A stretch of 40,977 nt of DNA, taken from NCBI GenBank assembly GCA_029258735.1, contig JAPDKD010000041.1, forward strand, positions 1-40,977, read 5' to 3'. A program made the position numbers and the translations under genes. A model generated the notes under the pieces. It was not told where the DNA came from. It saw only the letters and a program-made list of their open reading frames with translations, and searched no databases. The stretch comes from an archaeon. Its GTDB lineage: Archaea; Thermoproteota; Thermoprotei; Thermofilales; JAPDKD01. Numbering within the stretch: position 1 is the stretch's first letter; every line of letters begins with the position of its first letter. Shown piece by piece: positions 29,642-38,370 of this stretch.

Positions 29642-30671
29642 TCACCCCCGCCAGGGTTTCCGAACGGGGTCATGGGGCTCGCCCGGAAGGCCCCATGACC
29701 CCGACATCCCGTCCACGGCCTGCGGCCTCGCCCATGGGTTGTAAGGAGCTATATATTTTTGTTTCATGGCTTTAGGCTTTTTACATCTTGCCAACTCTAA
29801 GGCGTGCTGAAGATCTCTGGCCCTTGTCAATGCTTCTCTAGGTATTGCTACTGGTACTATTGGCTTACTTGGCGTTCTACCCCCTCCCTTCTTCTCACCC
29901 CCTACAGGACAGGCTACAGTTCTGTTGTCATCGTATTCTAGTTTGCAGTTGGCGGTGGGTACAGTTTACTCGTATCCTTAGGGCTCGCGCGTACGACGGG
30001 GACGCCGTAGAGCACGGCGTACTCCTCTACAAGTCCGAGTGCTCCCAGAAAGCACGCCCTAATAATGCGAAACCTTAACTCCCTGTTCTTAATTCGGCTC
30101 AGCATGTTCCATGCCGCTTTTTAAAGTCAGGTCCTCTATCGTGATTCCGTAACCTCGCCTCAGCGCCTCGCCAACAATGAGCCGCGCGAGCTTGTGCCTC
30201 TAGTCCTTCTTTCTCTATTTTTCGCGGAGCCTCTTCATCCTCTTCCTGACTGACCTGTTCCCACTCCCGTACATCTTGTCGTAGAAAGCTTGAATTCTCC
30301 TCCGGCGATAAAAATAGCCTTTAATAGTCGAGGAAAACCCGGTTTTGAGCAGGTATACTTTCCCCCTCCAGTAGCACAGCAATAGAGTTCTTGTTGACGT
30401 CTATACTTAGCCAGCTCACAGGCTTGTAGGGCTTTGGCCTAGCCTTCTCGAAGGAGAAGTATAGCAGAACCTTACCCTTCGTAACCTTGAACCGTAGCTC
30501 TTTACACAGGCTCCACTCGGGGGTCGTTGTAATAGCGGAGGAACTGTTTGTTAACATTAAACCCTCCTCTGACATACTCGCACTGAGCACTTTGATGTGC
30601 TCGCACCGCAACCTCCACCTCCGTGAAGCCATCGAGCTGTACCAAGCAGCTAGCTGCAATATAAAAAACAT
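29642..30671 (-). pseudogene. tnpB: Degenerate TnpB (IS200/IS605- or IS607-type OrfB) relic
   Basis: Successive frames give YKPVSWLSIDVNKNSIAVLLEG (RuvC-I), LLKTGFSSTIKGYFYRRRRIQAFYDKMYGSGNRSVRKRMKRLREK*, RHKLARLIVGEALRRGYGITIEDL (RuvC-II), VEEYAVLYGVPVVRASPKDTSKL, NCKLEYDDNRTVACPVG (zinc-ribbon remnant), interrupted by several stops/frameshifts. Confidence 0.75.
29666..29702 (-). repeat. 13-bp perfect hairpin inside the 3' end of the tnpB relic (candidate omegaRNA/right-end structure)
   Basis: GGGGTCATGGGGC (29666-29678) - 11 nt - GCCCCATGACCCC (29690-29702), perfect inverted repeat. Confidence 0.65.
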
Positions 30672-30732
30672 GCATTTCTAAAAAAGCGCGCGATAATTTA
30701 AAATGATAAGCCCCGAAGCTTTCTATGAGTAA

Positions 30733-31641
30733 ATGTCGGTTAGGTTTTCCGTGGAGGCGTTTAAGAAGCTGGACAGGTTTGATTTCAAGATTCTCAACGC
30801 CATAGAGCGGGGAATGAGCGCCTACATGTACGTGCCCGTAGAAGTCATCTCAAGCCTTTCAAGATTGGACGTTGACTTCGTAATGCGAAGACTAAAAAAA
30901 CTAAATACGCTTGGCGTAGTCAACAGGCGGCTCGGAGCGCACACGGGATACATCCTCACCAGCAGGGGCTACGACTGCCTAGCGTTCAACGCCTTAGTAA
31001 AGCGCGGAACCCTCGAGTCAATATCCGCAACACCCATAGGCATGGGAAAGGAGGCAGACGTCTACGTCGGCATCACACCTGCAGGTAAAAAGGTTGCAGT
31101 AAAGTTTCACCGCGCGGGCAGAACAAGCTTTAGGGGAATCAGGGTTAAGAGAGCCTACGCGGGCGAAAGAAGTCACGTCTCATGGCTATATTTATCAAGG
31201 CTCGCCGCAAAAAACGAGTACCAAGCATTACAGATGCTTTCAAGAGAGGGGGTGTCGGTGCCAAAGCCCATAGACTGGACAAGGCATATAGTAGTTACGG
31301 AGTTTATTGAGGCTGTGGAGCTAAGTCGGGTTCCTAAGCTGAACCACCCGGATACAGTGCTCGAAAAAATTATACAAAATATAAAAAAGGCGTATAGAGT
31401 CGGAGTCGTTCATGGGGACTTAAGCGAGTACAACATACTTGTGCGCGAAAACGATGAACCAGTTATATTTGATTGGCCCCAATGGGTCCCCTCAAACCAT
31501 CCTAGCGCCTTAATTCTTCTCCGCCGCGACTTCAGGAACATATTAAAGTTTTTTAAAAGGAAATACGGGTTAAATATCAAGGTTGAAGCTTGCTTGGAAA
31601 AATTAGTAAGCGAGATCGCGGGGGAGCGCGAATCGACCTAA
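30733..31641 (+). CDS. rio2: RIO2-type serine/threonine protein kinase
   Basis: N-terminal winged helix, IGMGKEADVYVGITPAGKKVAVKFHRAGRTSFR, VVHGDLSEYNILV, VIFDWPQWV. Confidence 0.95.
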   Translation: MSVRFSVEAFKKLDRFDFKILNAIERGMSAYMYVPVEVISSLSRLDVDFVMRRLKKLNTLGVVNRRLGAHTGYILTSRGYDCLAFNALVKRGTLESISATPIGMGKEADVYVGITPAGKKVAVKFHRAGRTSFRGIRVKRAYAGERSHVSWLYLSRLAAKNEYQALQMLSREGVSVPKPIDWTRHIVVTEFIEAVELSRVPKLNHPDTVLEKIIQNIKKAYRVGVVHGDLSEYNILVRENDEPVIFDWPQWVPSNHPSALILLRRDFRNILKFFKRKYGLNIKVEACLEKLVSEIAGEREST

Positions 31642-33641
31642 AAAAAGAGCCAATCCTAGGAATAGACATATTGCCTGGCTCCTCGGCAGACAATGGAAAA
31701 TACGCGGGAGTATTGCTTCTAAATAATAGGGTAAAGGCGCGCTTCCCTGAAATAACCAAACGAAACATTATAGAAATTGTGAAAAAGTGGCGGGTAAAAG
31801 TGCTAGCCCTAGACGATCTCAGCGAGATAGCTCCATCAATAGACTCATTGAAGACTTTTCTCGCAGAATTCGAGGAACCCCCCAAAATAGTAGAAATAAC
31901 CATGATATACGGCCGACGAATACCACTGGCCGTAATCGCCCGCACACTAAATATGGCTAGCGGACATCCCTCCCCTCTGATCACAGCAGAAATAGCCGCA
32001 AAGCTCGCAGCGATGAAAGTAGGCTCGGAAGTTAAAATCTTCGAAAACGAAACGAAAATAATGATCAGAAAAGCTAAAACTCCAGTACAAGGCGGAATGA
32101 GCAGAGAAAGATATAGAAGAAACGTAGAACTAGCCGTACTCAGAAAAACTAAAGAAATAAGGCAAAAGCTAAAACTAAGAGGCTTAGATTTCGACCTTTT
32201 CGTAGAGCGCGGCGAGGTCGGCCTCAAAGGCAGCGTATTTTTAGTCTACGCGCCACCCGACAAGCTTAGAGGAATAGTTAAGAAAAGAAGGGGACTTGGA
32301 TACATTATCAAACTTGAGCCAGTAATAAAAGAGAAAATAGAGTACGTACCGCTGGGCTCAAAGCCAAAGGTTGCCCCTCCCCCCAACAGACCTCTAATTC
32401 TAGGAGTTGACCCCGGTCTTTGGACAGGAATAGCACTAGTTGACCTATCAGGAAAACCAGTAATGATAATGTCTAAAAGGTGGCTTGGCAGAGCTAGAAT
32501 AATAAGAGAAGTGTCCAAATACGGAAGAGTGGTCCTCGTAGCCACAGATGTGAACCCTCCTCCATCCTTTGTTAAGAAGCTAGCCGCATCCTTAGCTGCT
32601 CCCCTCTATACGCCGCCTAGATCCTTGACCATCGAAGAAAAACGCGAACTTTCACAAGACATGGCGGAAGTAAAGCTAAGAGACGCGCACCAAAGAGACG
32701 CGTTAGCTGCAGCCCTTAAAGCCTACAAAACCTTCAGCAACAAGTTCGATCAAATAGCCTCAGAAATAAGAAAACTTGGGCTACAGATCCCGATTGACGA
32801 AGCAAAAGTTCTCGTAATGCGCGGGCGCAGCATTGCCGATGCACTCCAAGAACTCTCAAAGCGATACATACTCGGCGAAAAAACCTTAGCTGTTAAAAAA
32901 GAAATTTCCGAACCTAAGGTAGCACTGCCTCAATCCATAAAGGATTATATAGACAGCCTTGAACGCAAAATAGTCGAGATGGAAAACTATGCTTTGATTC
33001 TCGAATCGGAGAACCGTGAACTAAGAGATAAAATAGCTAAACTCGAACAAACTGTTCAGAAGCTGAATAACCTTCAAAGCTTAGCCATAAAAAAGGATAA
33101 AGCAGTAGTTACTCTACAACGCCAGATCCAGGTTCTACGTGAACAAAACCAACGCCTACAAGAAAAACTCGAAAATACCTCACTACTGCTGGAAGAATAC
33201 GAGGACCTAATAAAGGAAATACTCACTGGAAAAATAGTTTGGGGCACAATACTCGAAAAACTCGAAGACTACATAGAGATGGATCCTCCCCCGTCCCTCA
33301 TCTTGCTCAGGAAAACATCAAACACAACTCCTAGTCTCGTAGAAGAAGCCGCAAAACGCGGAATCGAGGCTGTTCTAGTTACAAGGCGCGACAAGAGATT
33401 TAAAGAATTACTGGCAAACTACGGCATACCAGTACTACACTGCGACGATTTAAGCCTGAAATACGTTGTCAACTACTTCTTCGTTCCGAGAGAGCAGCTC
33501 CTAAAGAAGATTAGAGAGGAAACCGCCATAAAAGGCGAAAGCGAAGAAGAAATAAGGAAAAAGATACAGATGCTCTTCGAAGCCTATAGAAAGGAAAGAA
33601 AAAGAATGCTCAGCAAACTGGGGGCGGATTATCGCCAATAA
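31590..33641 (+). CDS. DUF460 (COG2433) protein, RuvC/RNase-H-fold-like with coiled coil
   Basis: EPILGIDILPGSS, LILGVDPGLWTGIALVDLSGKPV, VATDVNPPPSFVKKLAASL, LRDAHQRDALAAALKAYK, long coiled coil, C-terminal domain. Confidence 0.9.
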   Translation: MLGKISKRDRGGARIDLKKEPILGIDILPGSSADNGKYAGVLLLNNRVKARFPEITKRNIIEIVKKWRVKVLALDDLSEIAPSIDSLKTFLAEFEEPPKIVEITMIYGRRIPLAVIARTLNMASGHPSPLITAEIAAKLAAMKVGSEVKIFENETKIMIRKAKTPVQGGMSRERYRRNVELAVLRKTKEIRQKLKLRGLDFDLFVERGEVGLKGSVFLVYAPPDKLRGIVKKRRGLGYIIKLEPVIKEKIEYVPLGSKPKVAPPPNRPLILGVDPGLWTGIALVDLSGKPVMIMSKRWLGRARIIREVSKYGRVVLVATDVNPPPSFVKKLAASLAAPLYTPPRSLTIEEKRELSQDMAEVKLRDAHQRDALAAALKAYKTFSNKFDQIASEIRKLGLQIPIDEAKVLVMRGRSIADALQELSKRYILGEKTLAVKKEISEPKVALPQSIKDYIDSLERKIVEMENYALILESENRELRDKIAKLEQTVQKLNNLQSLAIKKDKAVVTLQRQIQVLREQNQRLQEKLENTSLLLEEYEDLIKEILTGKIVWGTILEKLEDYIEMDPPPSLILLRKTSNTTPSLVEEAAKRGIEAVLVTRRDKRFKELLANYGIPVLHCDDLSLKYVVNYFFVPREQLLKKIREETAIKGESEEEIRKKIQMLFEAYRKERKRMLSKLGADYRQ

Positions 33642-34833
33642 ACTCGTGCTTAAGCTCATCTATCCTGTCTAACTCTTCAGCCACTATTGCTTCAGCCTCC
33701 TTCCTTATAGCGCCGAACCGCTCATCGTCTTCAACAATCATGTTTACGCTGGCTATCTGGGGCTCATTAATAGGATAGCCTATCTTGCTAAGCAACTCAA
33801 CATATACCTCGACAACTCCAGGTAGCTGTGCGATTCTATCGGCAGCTTTTTGAGCAACAATATTGTATATCTTGCCAACGTGAGAAACCGGGTTTTTACC
33901 CGCAGCGGCCTCCAGTGACATAGGCCTGAACGGAGTTATAAGTCCATTAATGCGGTTTCCTCTACCCGTGGCTCCATCATCGCCGTGCTCAGCAGAAGTG
34001 CCAGTAATCACGAGATAAACGCCGCCAGCGCCAGCCTCATAGTTATCTGCCGTATTAACCAATACCTCTATATTGCGCTCCGTGTATTTCCTCGCCACCC
34101 CTAGGGCGATTTCCCTTATTTTCTCCTTAACGTCCTGATATTCTTCAACGCATGAAACCTCCTGCGCCATTATAGCTGTAGCAACAGTTAACCGTATATT
34201 ATCTTTAACACGTAGACCCATAACCTTAATATCCTCACCGATCGCGGGAATCTTCATTCTCTGGCGATAAAGCTCTTCCTCAACCTCTCTCACTATGCGT
34301 TCGGTTTCTGAAAGCGGCGCGAACCCCACGCCCACGGAGGTATCGTTAGCAGGAGGATACTTTACTCTATTCTCGACGAGACGCCTTAGGTCCGCCGATC
34401 CCTGACCTATGCGGTAGTCAATAATGACGTGCTCATCAACGTTAAAGTACTCTTCTCTGAAAGTATTTCTAAGCCAATTCCGCGCCGCCCGGAGAATTAT
34501 AGGACCTATGGGAATCTTTACTTTTGATCCGTCTTCCCTTTCAACTTCCACCGTAGCCCTGCCAGCAACCAAAATATAGATAGGCTGTATCATTACTCCT
34601 CCGCCAAAACCTCTTGAAACTTGACCGCCAACCACCAAAACTTTATCAACATTATGATGCAAGATCTCGCCGAACTCTTCTCTGTAATATCTGCTTAGCT
34701 CCCTGCTAACTGCCTCTGCAATCGAGTCGGCCATGTAGTCGGGGTGCCCATGACCTTTACGTTCAACCAGCTCTACCTCGCGCTCATTAACGGGGATACT
34801 ATCCACTTTAGACACAATAATGTTCTTACCCAT
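33610..34833 (-). CDS. mat: Archaeal S-adenosylmethionine synthetase
   Basis: [95 protein letters not shown]. Confidence 0.97.
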   Translation of the reverse strand: MGKNIIVSKVDSIPVNEREVELVERKGHGHPDYMADSIAEAVSRELSRYYREEFGEILHHNVDKVLVVGGQVSRGFGGGVMIQPIYILVAGRATVEVEREDGSKVKIPIGPIILRAARNWLRNTFREEYFNVDEHVIIDYRIGQGSADLRRLVENRVKYPPANDTSVGVGFAPLSETERIVREVEEELYRQRMKIPAIGEDIKVMGLRVKDNIRLTVATAIMAQEVSCVEEYQDVKEKIREIALGVARKYTERNIEVLVNTADNYEAGAGGVYLVITGTSAEHGDDGATGRGNRINGLITPFRPMSLEAAAGKNPVSHVGKIYNIVAQKAADRIAQLPGVVEVYVELLSKIGYPINEPQIASVNMIVEDDERFGAIRKEAEAIVAEELDRIDELKHEFIGDNPPPVC

Positions 34834-34862
34834 AGCTATCAGGCAAATTATTCAATATGGTA

Positions 34863-34868
34863 TTTAAA
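34863..34868 (-). promoter_or_regulatory. Probable TATA box for mat
   Basis: GCTTTAAATACC on the minus strand, about 30-35 nt upstream of the ATG at 34833. Confidence 0.45.
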
Positions 34869-34912
34869 GCATTGGATTATTTATTACTCCCACTCATCTT
34901 TTAGTTAATCCT

Positions 34913-35179
34913 TTACTCGCCGCCCTCAAAAGATACCTTATCAGGCTCCACGGAGATATAGAGAATGTTGTTGCCCCGTATAAGTATCCTTCCATAGTTA
35001 GCTATTGGCTCATTAGCGCTTGAAACCTGCATAGCCTCGTTCAAAATAAGGTTCATAGAAATGTCGCTGCGCTCAAGCCACCCAACGTACTCCGTCCCAT
35101 CCTTAAGCTTGACGAAAATCCTGCTCTCAACGCTCTTCTGAAGCAGCTTAAGCGGAAGCTCGTTCCTAGCCCTCTGCAT
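34913..35179 (-). CDS. Archaeal Sm-like (LSm) protein
   Basis: LKLLQKSVESRIFVKLKDGTEYVGWLERSDISMNLILNEAMQV, YGRILIRGNNILYISVE (Sm1/Sm2). SD GGAGGTTG 5' of the start. Confidence 0.9.
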   Translation of the reverse strand: MQRARNELPLKLLQKSVESRIFVKLKDGTEYVGWLERSDISMNLILNEAMQVSSANEPIANYGRILIRGNNILYISVEPDKVSFEGGE

Positions 35180-35450
35180 CTATTCAACCTCCAAAAGCCA
35201 TTATTTGCTCTCCATCCACCTTATAATACTTTCCTCGATTTGATACTTATTTACATTCCGTTCTAGCTGTCCACTACAAATCTCCTTAACCAATTATAAT
35301 GAAAAACATTCCCTCAATCTAGCTATTACCCAGAAGCTAGGATAGGATCGCCTTCACGCCTTTAAGAACTCTAAAAGCTTAAAAACCTCATCCATCTAAG
35401 CCTAATTTGCCTGCCATCACCGCCACAGACACAAGCAGAACTGCAGAAAA

Positions 35451-35666
35451 TTGAGTTTAATTATTACCAAAGATAAAGTGATCGTTGAATCAGATGCGCT
35501 CTACAAATTCGCATCCGAAATAGGCTTTAGAGAAGGTAAGCGCAGGAAAAGGTTGGCAGCACTGCTCGAAGCCTTCAAACACCCACCAAAAGAAAGACAC
35601 AAAATCTATCGCAAAATACTAAACACCCCTCCCATACTCCACCTTTTTATAGAAAAAAAGAAATAA
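35451..35666 (+). CDS. Small basic hypothetical protein (71 aa, TTG start)
   Basis: Continuous ORF with plausible composition, ending 4 nt from the tRNA; no recognised family. Confidence 0.4.
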   Translation: MSLIITKDKVIVESDALYKFASEIGFREGKRRKRLAALLEAFKHPPKERHKIYRKILNTPPILHLFIEKKK

Positions 35667-35669
35667 TAG

Positions 35670-35774
35670 TGGGGTCCGGGCCGGGACTCGAACCCGGGAC
35701 CTGCGGCTTTCCCCTGCGCGGCGACTCGCCGGGCATCCACAGGCCGCCGCGCTGCCAGCTGCGCTACCCGGACC
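35670..35774 (-). tRNA. tRNA-His(GTG) with a 28-nt canonical 37/38 intron
   Basis: G-1 at 35774, acceptor GTCCGGG/CCCGGAC, D-stem GCGC/GCGC, anticodon stem GCGGC/GCCGC with loop CTGTGG|A (anticodon GTG), T-arm CCGGG-TTCGAGT-CCCGG, C73, encoded CCA. Intron 35709-35736 (ATGCCCGGCGAGTCGCCGCGCAGGGGAA). Confidence 0.93.
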
Positions 35775-35798
35775 TTCACTTTTAGAAAGAATAAAGGG

Positions 35799-35808
35799 TT
35801 ATATAATT
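35799..35808. promoter_or_regulatory. Palindromic TATA element upstream of tRNA-His (possibly shared with DUF2070 gene)
   Basis: TTATATAATT lies 25-34 nt upstream of the tRNA 5' end; the core TTATATAA is self-complementary and lies ~46 nt upstream of the + strand ATG at 35854. Confidence 0.5.
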
Positions 35809-35853
35809 TGTTTTTGCTGGTAATGCGCAAGCATCGAGTTTGAGGGGCGGCCA

Positions 35854-37488
35854 ATGTACAGTGAAGGCTTCCGTAAGGGCTATAAAATGATTTTCTCGTT
35901 CCCCAGTCTGAAAATAACAATAGCTGAACTACTAGTAGCGCTGGCTTTTTTAGCAATAGTTTCATACGCTAAGCACCTTAATATAGAGGGATTCAGATAT
36001 CTCACTGCGCTTTTTGTCTTATTTTTTATAATGCGTCTCGCCGACCCCGCCCTCTTCACGCTTCGCCGGTCCCTCAGCCTGATGCCGCCCGCGCTGTTGC
36101 TATGGACTTTAATTGCTATTATAAGTAGACCTGAAAACTCGGTCCTCATTTCACTTTTTGCTTTAATGTACTATGCTGCGATACGCGCTATGAAAAGCGG
36201 ACGTCGAGCAATACTTACCTTTCTATCGGTGGTTATAGCGGACTCCCTTCCTTTTATAGGAGCCGCTTTCTGGCTTATTGGCGCATTAATTTTCGAAGCA
36301 ACACTCTATATAGTCGAGAAAAGAGGCACTAAAATAGGTATTGATGCAATAGAGAGCTTCAGAGGTTTTGCAGAGTATATTTTGACAAGAGAGAAAAGAG
36401 GCATAGAAGAAACCCTAGTCAAGCTTTCAAGCAAAAAAAGGCTATATCTAGACGCATACACGTTCTATGACTGCGAAAAAAAGCCTGTAGGTAGTATAGT
36501 CATTCTATACATCCATCCAGGGCCCTTTAGAGACTTGGGTAGCAGCGCTCTACCCTCAATATTACTAGACCAAGCTAGAAAAAGAGGCTATAACTTGATA
36601 GTGTTTCACGGTCCCTCAACTCATGGAGAGGATCTCGCGCAGTCAGCTGTGGTTAAAAAGGTTGTTAATACAATCCTTTCGTGGCTAAACAACCCAAACA
36701 ACATCAAAGGAATGTCTGCACAACCTCCCCGCACTATAAAAGGCAAATATTGCTGCGTACACACAATACTTCTAGGAAACCCAATAATTATGCTTGAACA
36801 CGTCGAAAAAGGCGAAGATTTCCCCTTCGAAACGGTTAAAGCTATATGGCAACGCTATCCCAATGCCTCCGTCATAGACCTGCATAACTCGCTAGGCGAT
36901 GAACTGGGCAATCCGAAATGCGCGGAAACTCTTCAAAACGTGCCCCCTAACAGCGAGATAAAGACCGAGACAAAATGCAGATTAGCTGTAATTTCTAAAC
37001 CGTCAAGTTTGAGTCCTGAAGAAGTTGGTCCGGGCGGAGTCGCTGCACTCTACGCCGAAATAAACGGAGCAAGCTTTTACGCCCTAATTTTCGACGGCAA
37101 CAACGCGGTTCCAGGCCTCAGAGAATACCTTCAAAACGAACTAAGAAAACGCGGATTTCCAAAGGGAGTCGTCGGAACAACCGACACTCACCTGATGAGC
37201 GGAATGAAGCCGGGCGTAGATTACACACCTCTGGGCGGAAAAACGGCTTGGACCAGAATCCTAGAAGAATCACTTAACGTTCTAAATCAAGCAAAAAGAG
37301 CTGCAAGAAGTATATTATTTTACTCATACAGGAGATTCGAAATAGACGCATTAGCATTGGATGAAGATAAACTAAAAGAACTCTCAAAAATAACTGAAAA
37401 AAACGTAAGAGATGTTACGGCAGCCCTAGCGCTGGCGTTCTCCCTGCCCCTGCTCTACCTGATCCTCAAGCTCCTCCTGAACCCTTAG
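35854..37488 (+). CDS. DUF2070 multi-pass membrane protein
   Basis: Multiple N-terminal TM segments, then soluble domain (VILYIHPGPFRDLGSSALPSILLDQARKRGYNLIVFHGPSTHGEDLA; DLHNSLGDE; GVVGTTDTHLMSG) and a C-terminal TM. Confidence 0.87.
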   Translation: MYSEGFRKGYKMIFSFPSLKITIAELLVALAFLAIVSYAKHLNIEGFRYLTALFVLFFIMRLADPALFTLRRSLSLMPPALLLWTLIAIISRPENSVLISLFALMYYAAIRAMKSGRRAILTFLSVVIADSLPFIGAAFWLIGALIFEATLYIVEKRGTKIGIDAIESFRGFAEYILTREKRGIEETLVKLSSKKRLYLDAYTFYDCEKKPVGSIVILYIHPGPFRDLGSSALPSILLDQARKRGYNLIVFHGPSTHGEDLAQSAVVKKVVNTILSWLNNPNNIKGMSAQPPRTIKGKYCCVHTILLGNPIIMLEHVEKGEDFPFETVKAIWQRYPNASVIDLHNSLGDELGNPKCAETLQNVPPNSEIKTETKCRLAVISKPSSLSPEEVGPGGVAALYAEINGASFYALIFDGNNAVPGLREYLQNELRKRGFPKGVVGTTDTHLMSGMKPGVDYTPLGGKTAWTRILEESLNVLNQAKRAARSILFYSYRRFEIDALALDEDKLKELSKITEKNVRDVTAALALAFSLPLLYLILKLLLNP

Positions 37489-38367
37489 CATCGCCTTAAT
37501 CCGAGCCCACTGCTCATCTATCTGCCTTTGCAGAACCTTTAGATCTTCCTCTGAAAGGTGCCTGTATCTCCCCTGCAACTCTAAATATTCTTTCAAAGGT
37601 CGCCTGCGTGCTGGATCAAGTAGGTTCGTGCTTGGATTATTAAGCCTTAACCTGCCATGCTCGATCTCTAGAAGAGGCCAAAATCCCGTCATTACAGCTA
37701 GTCTCGCAATTTTAACTGTGAGACGCGGGTCGTACCGCCAGCCCGTAGGGCACGGAGCTAATATGTGAATGTACTTAAATCCTCTAATTTTCTGGGCTTT
37801 TGCAACTTTGTTAACTAAGTCTTTAGGAAAGGCGGGCGAGGCTGTTGCAACGTAAGGTATATTGTGTGCAGCCATTATGAATGGAAGATCTTTTTTACGC
37901 CCTTTGTTGCCTAACGGAGTCGTAGTTGTCCAAGCGCCATAGGGGGTTGCGCCTGATCTCTGAATTCCAGTGTTCATATAGGCTTCATTGTCATAACATA
38001 TGTACGTTACATTGTGATTCCTCTCAGCTGCTCCGCTAAGCCCCTGAAGCCCTATATCAACTGTTCCTCCATCTCCAGCCCATACTACAACGTTAGCTTC
38101 AATACCCTGCGCCTCAAGCCCCTCAACAAGTCCTGACGCTGTTGCGGCAGACGCGGCAAACGCGATATGATAAACTGGAACTTTAAACGCTGATTTCGGA
38201 TAGGCGCCAGCTATTATCGAGCTGCATGAAGCAGGAATAACGAGAACAGTTCTCGGACCTAGAGCCTTCAAAACATACCTTAATGCAAGCGCTGGGCCGC
38301 ATCCTGCGCACGCCGCGTTTCCCTTAAGCAAGTACTCCTCACGGGGAAACTGCTCAAGCAAGCTCAA
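37426..38367 (-). CDS. porB: 2-oxoacid (pyruvate):ferredoxin oxidoreductase beta subunit
   Basis: GNAACAGCGPALALRYVLKALG, VVVWAGDGGTVDIGLQGLSGAAERNHNVTYICYDNEAYMNTGIQRSGATPYGAWTTTT (TPP binding). Confidence 0.93.
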   Translation of the reverse strand: MSLLEQFPREEYLLKGNAACAGCGPALALRYVLKALGPRTVLVIPASCSSIIAGAYPKSAFKVPVYHIAFAASAATASGLVEGLEAQGIEANVVVWAGDGGTVDIGLQGLSGAAERNHNVTYICYDNEAYMNTGIQRSGATPYGAWTTTTPLGNKGRKKDLPFIMAAHNIPYVATASPAFPKDLVNKVAKAQKIRGFKYIHILAPCPTGWRYDPRLTVKIARLAVMTGFWPLLEIEHGRLRLNNPSTNLLDPARRRPLKEYLELQGRYRHLSEEDLKVLQRQIDEQWARIKAMLRVQEELEDQVEQGQGERQR

Positions 38368-38370
38368 CCT

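Noticed and set aside
29845-30078. 77-aa + ORF in the 29.5-30.7 kb gap
   Set aside because: Antisense to the tnpB relic; no recognisable motif.
31577-32227. 216-aa minus ORF, plus 32246..32545
   Set aside because: Antisense to DUF460, which has strong conserved motifs on the + strand.
35606-35965. 119-aa minus ORF spanning the tRNA
   Set aside because: Runs through the whole tRNA-His gene and into DUF2070; the tRNA structure explains the sequence.
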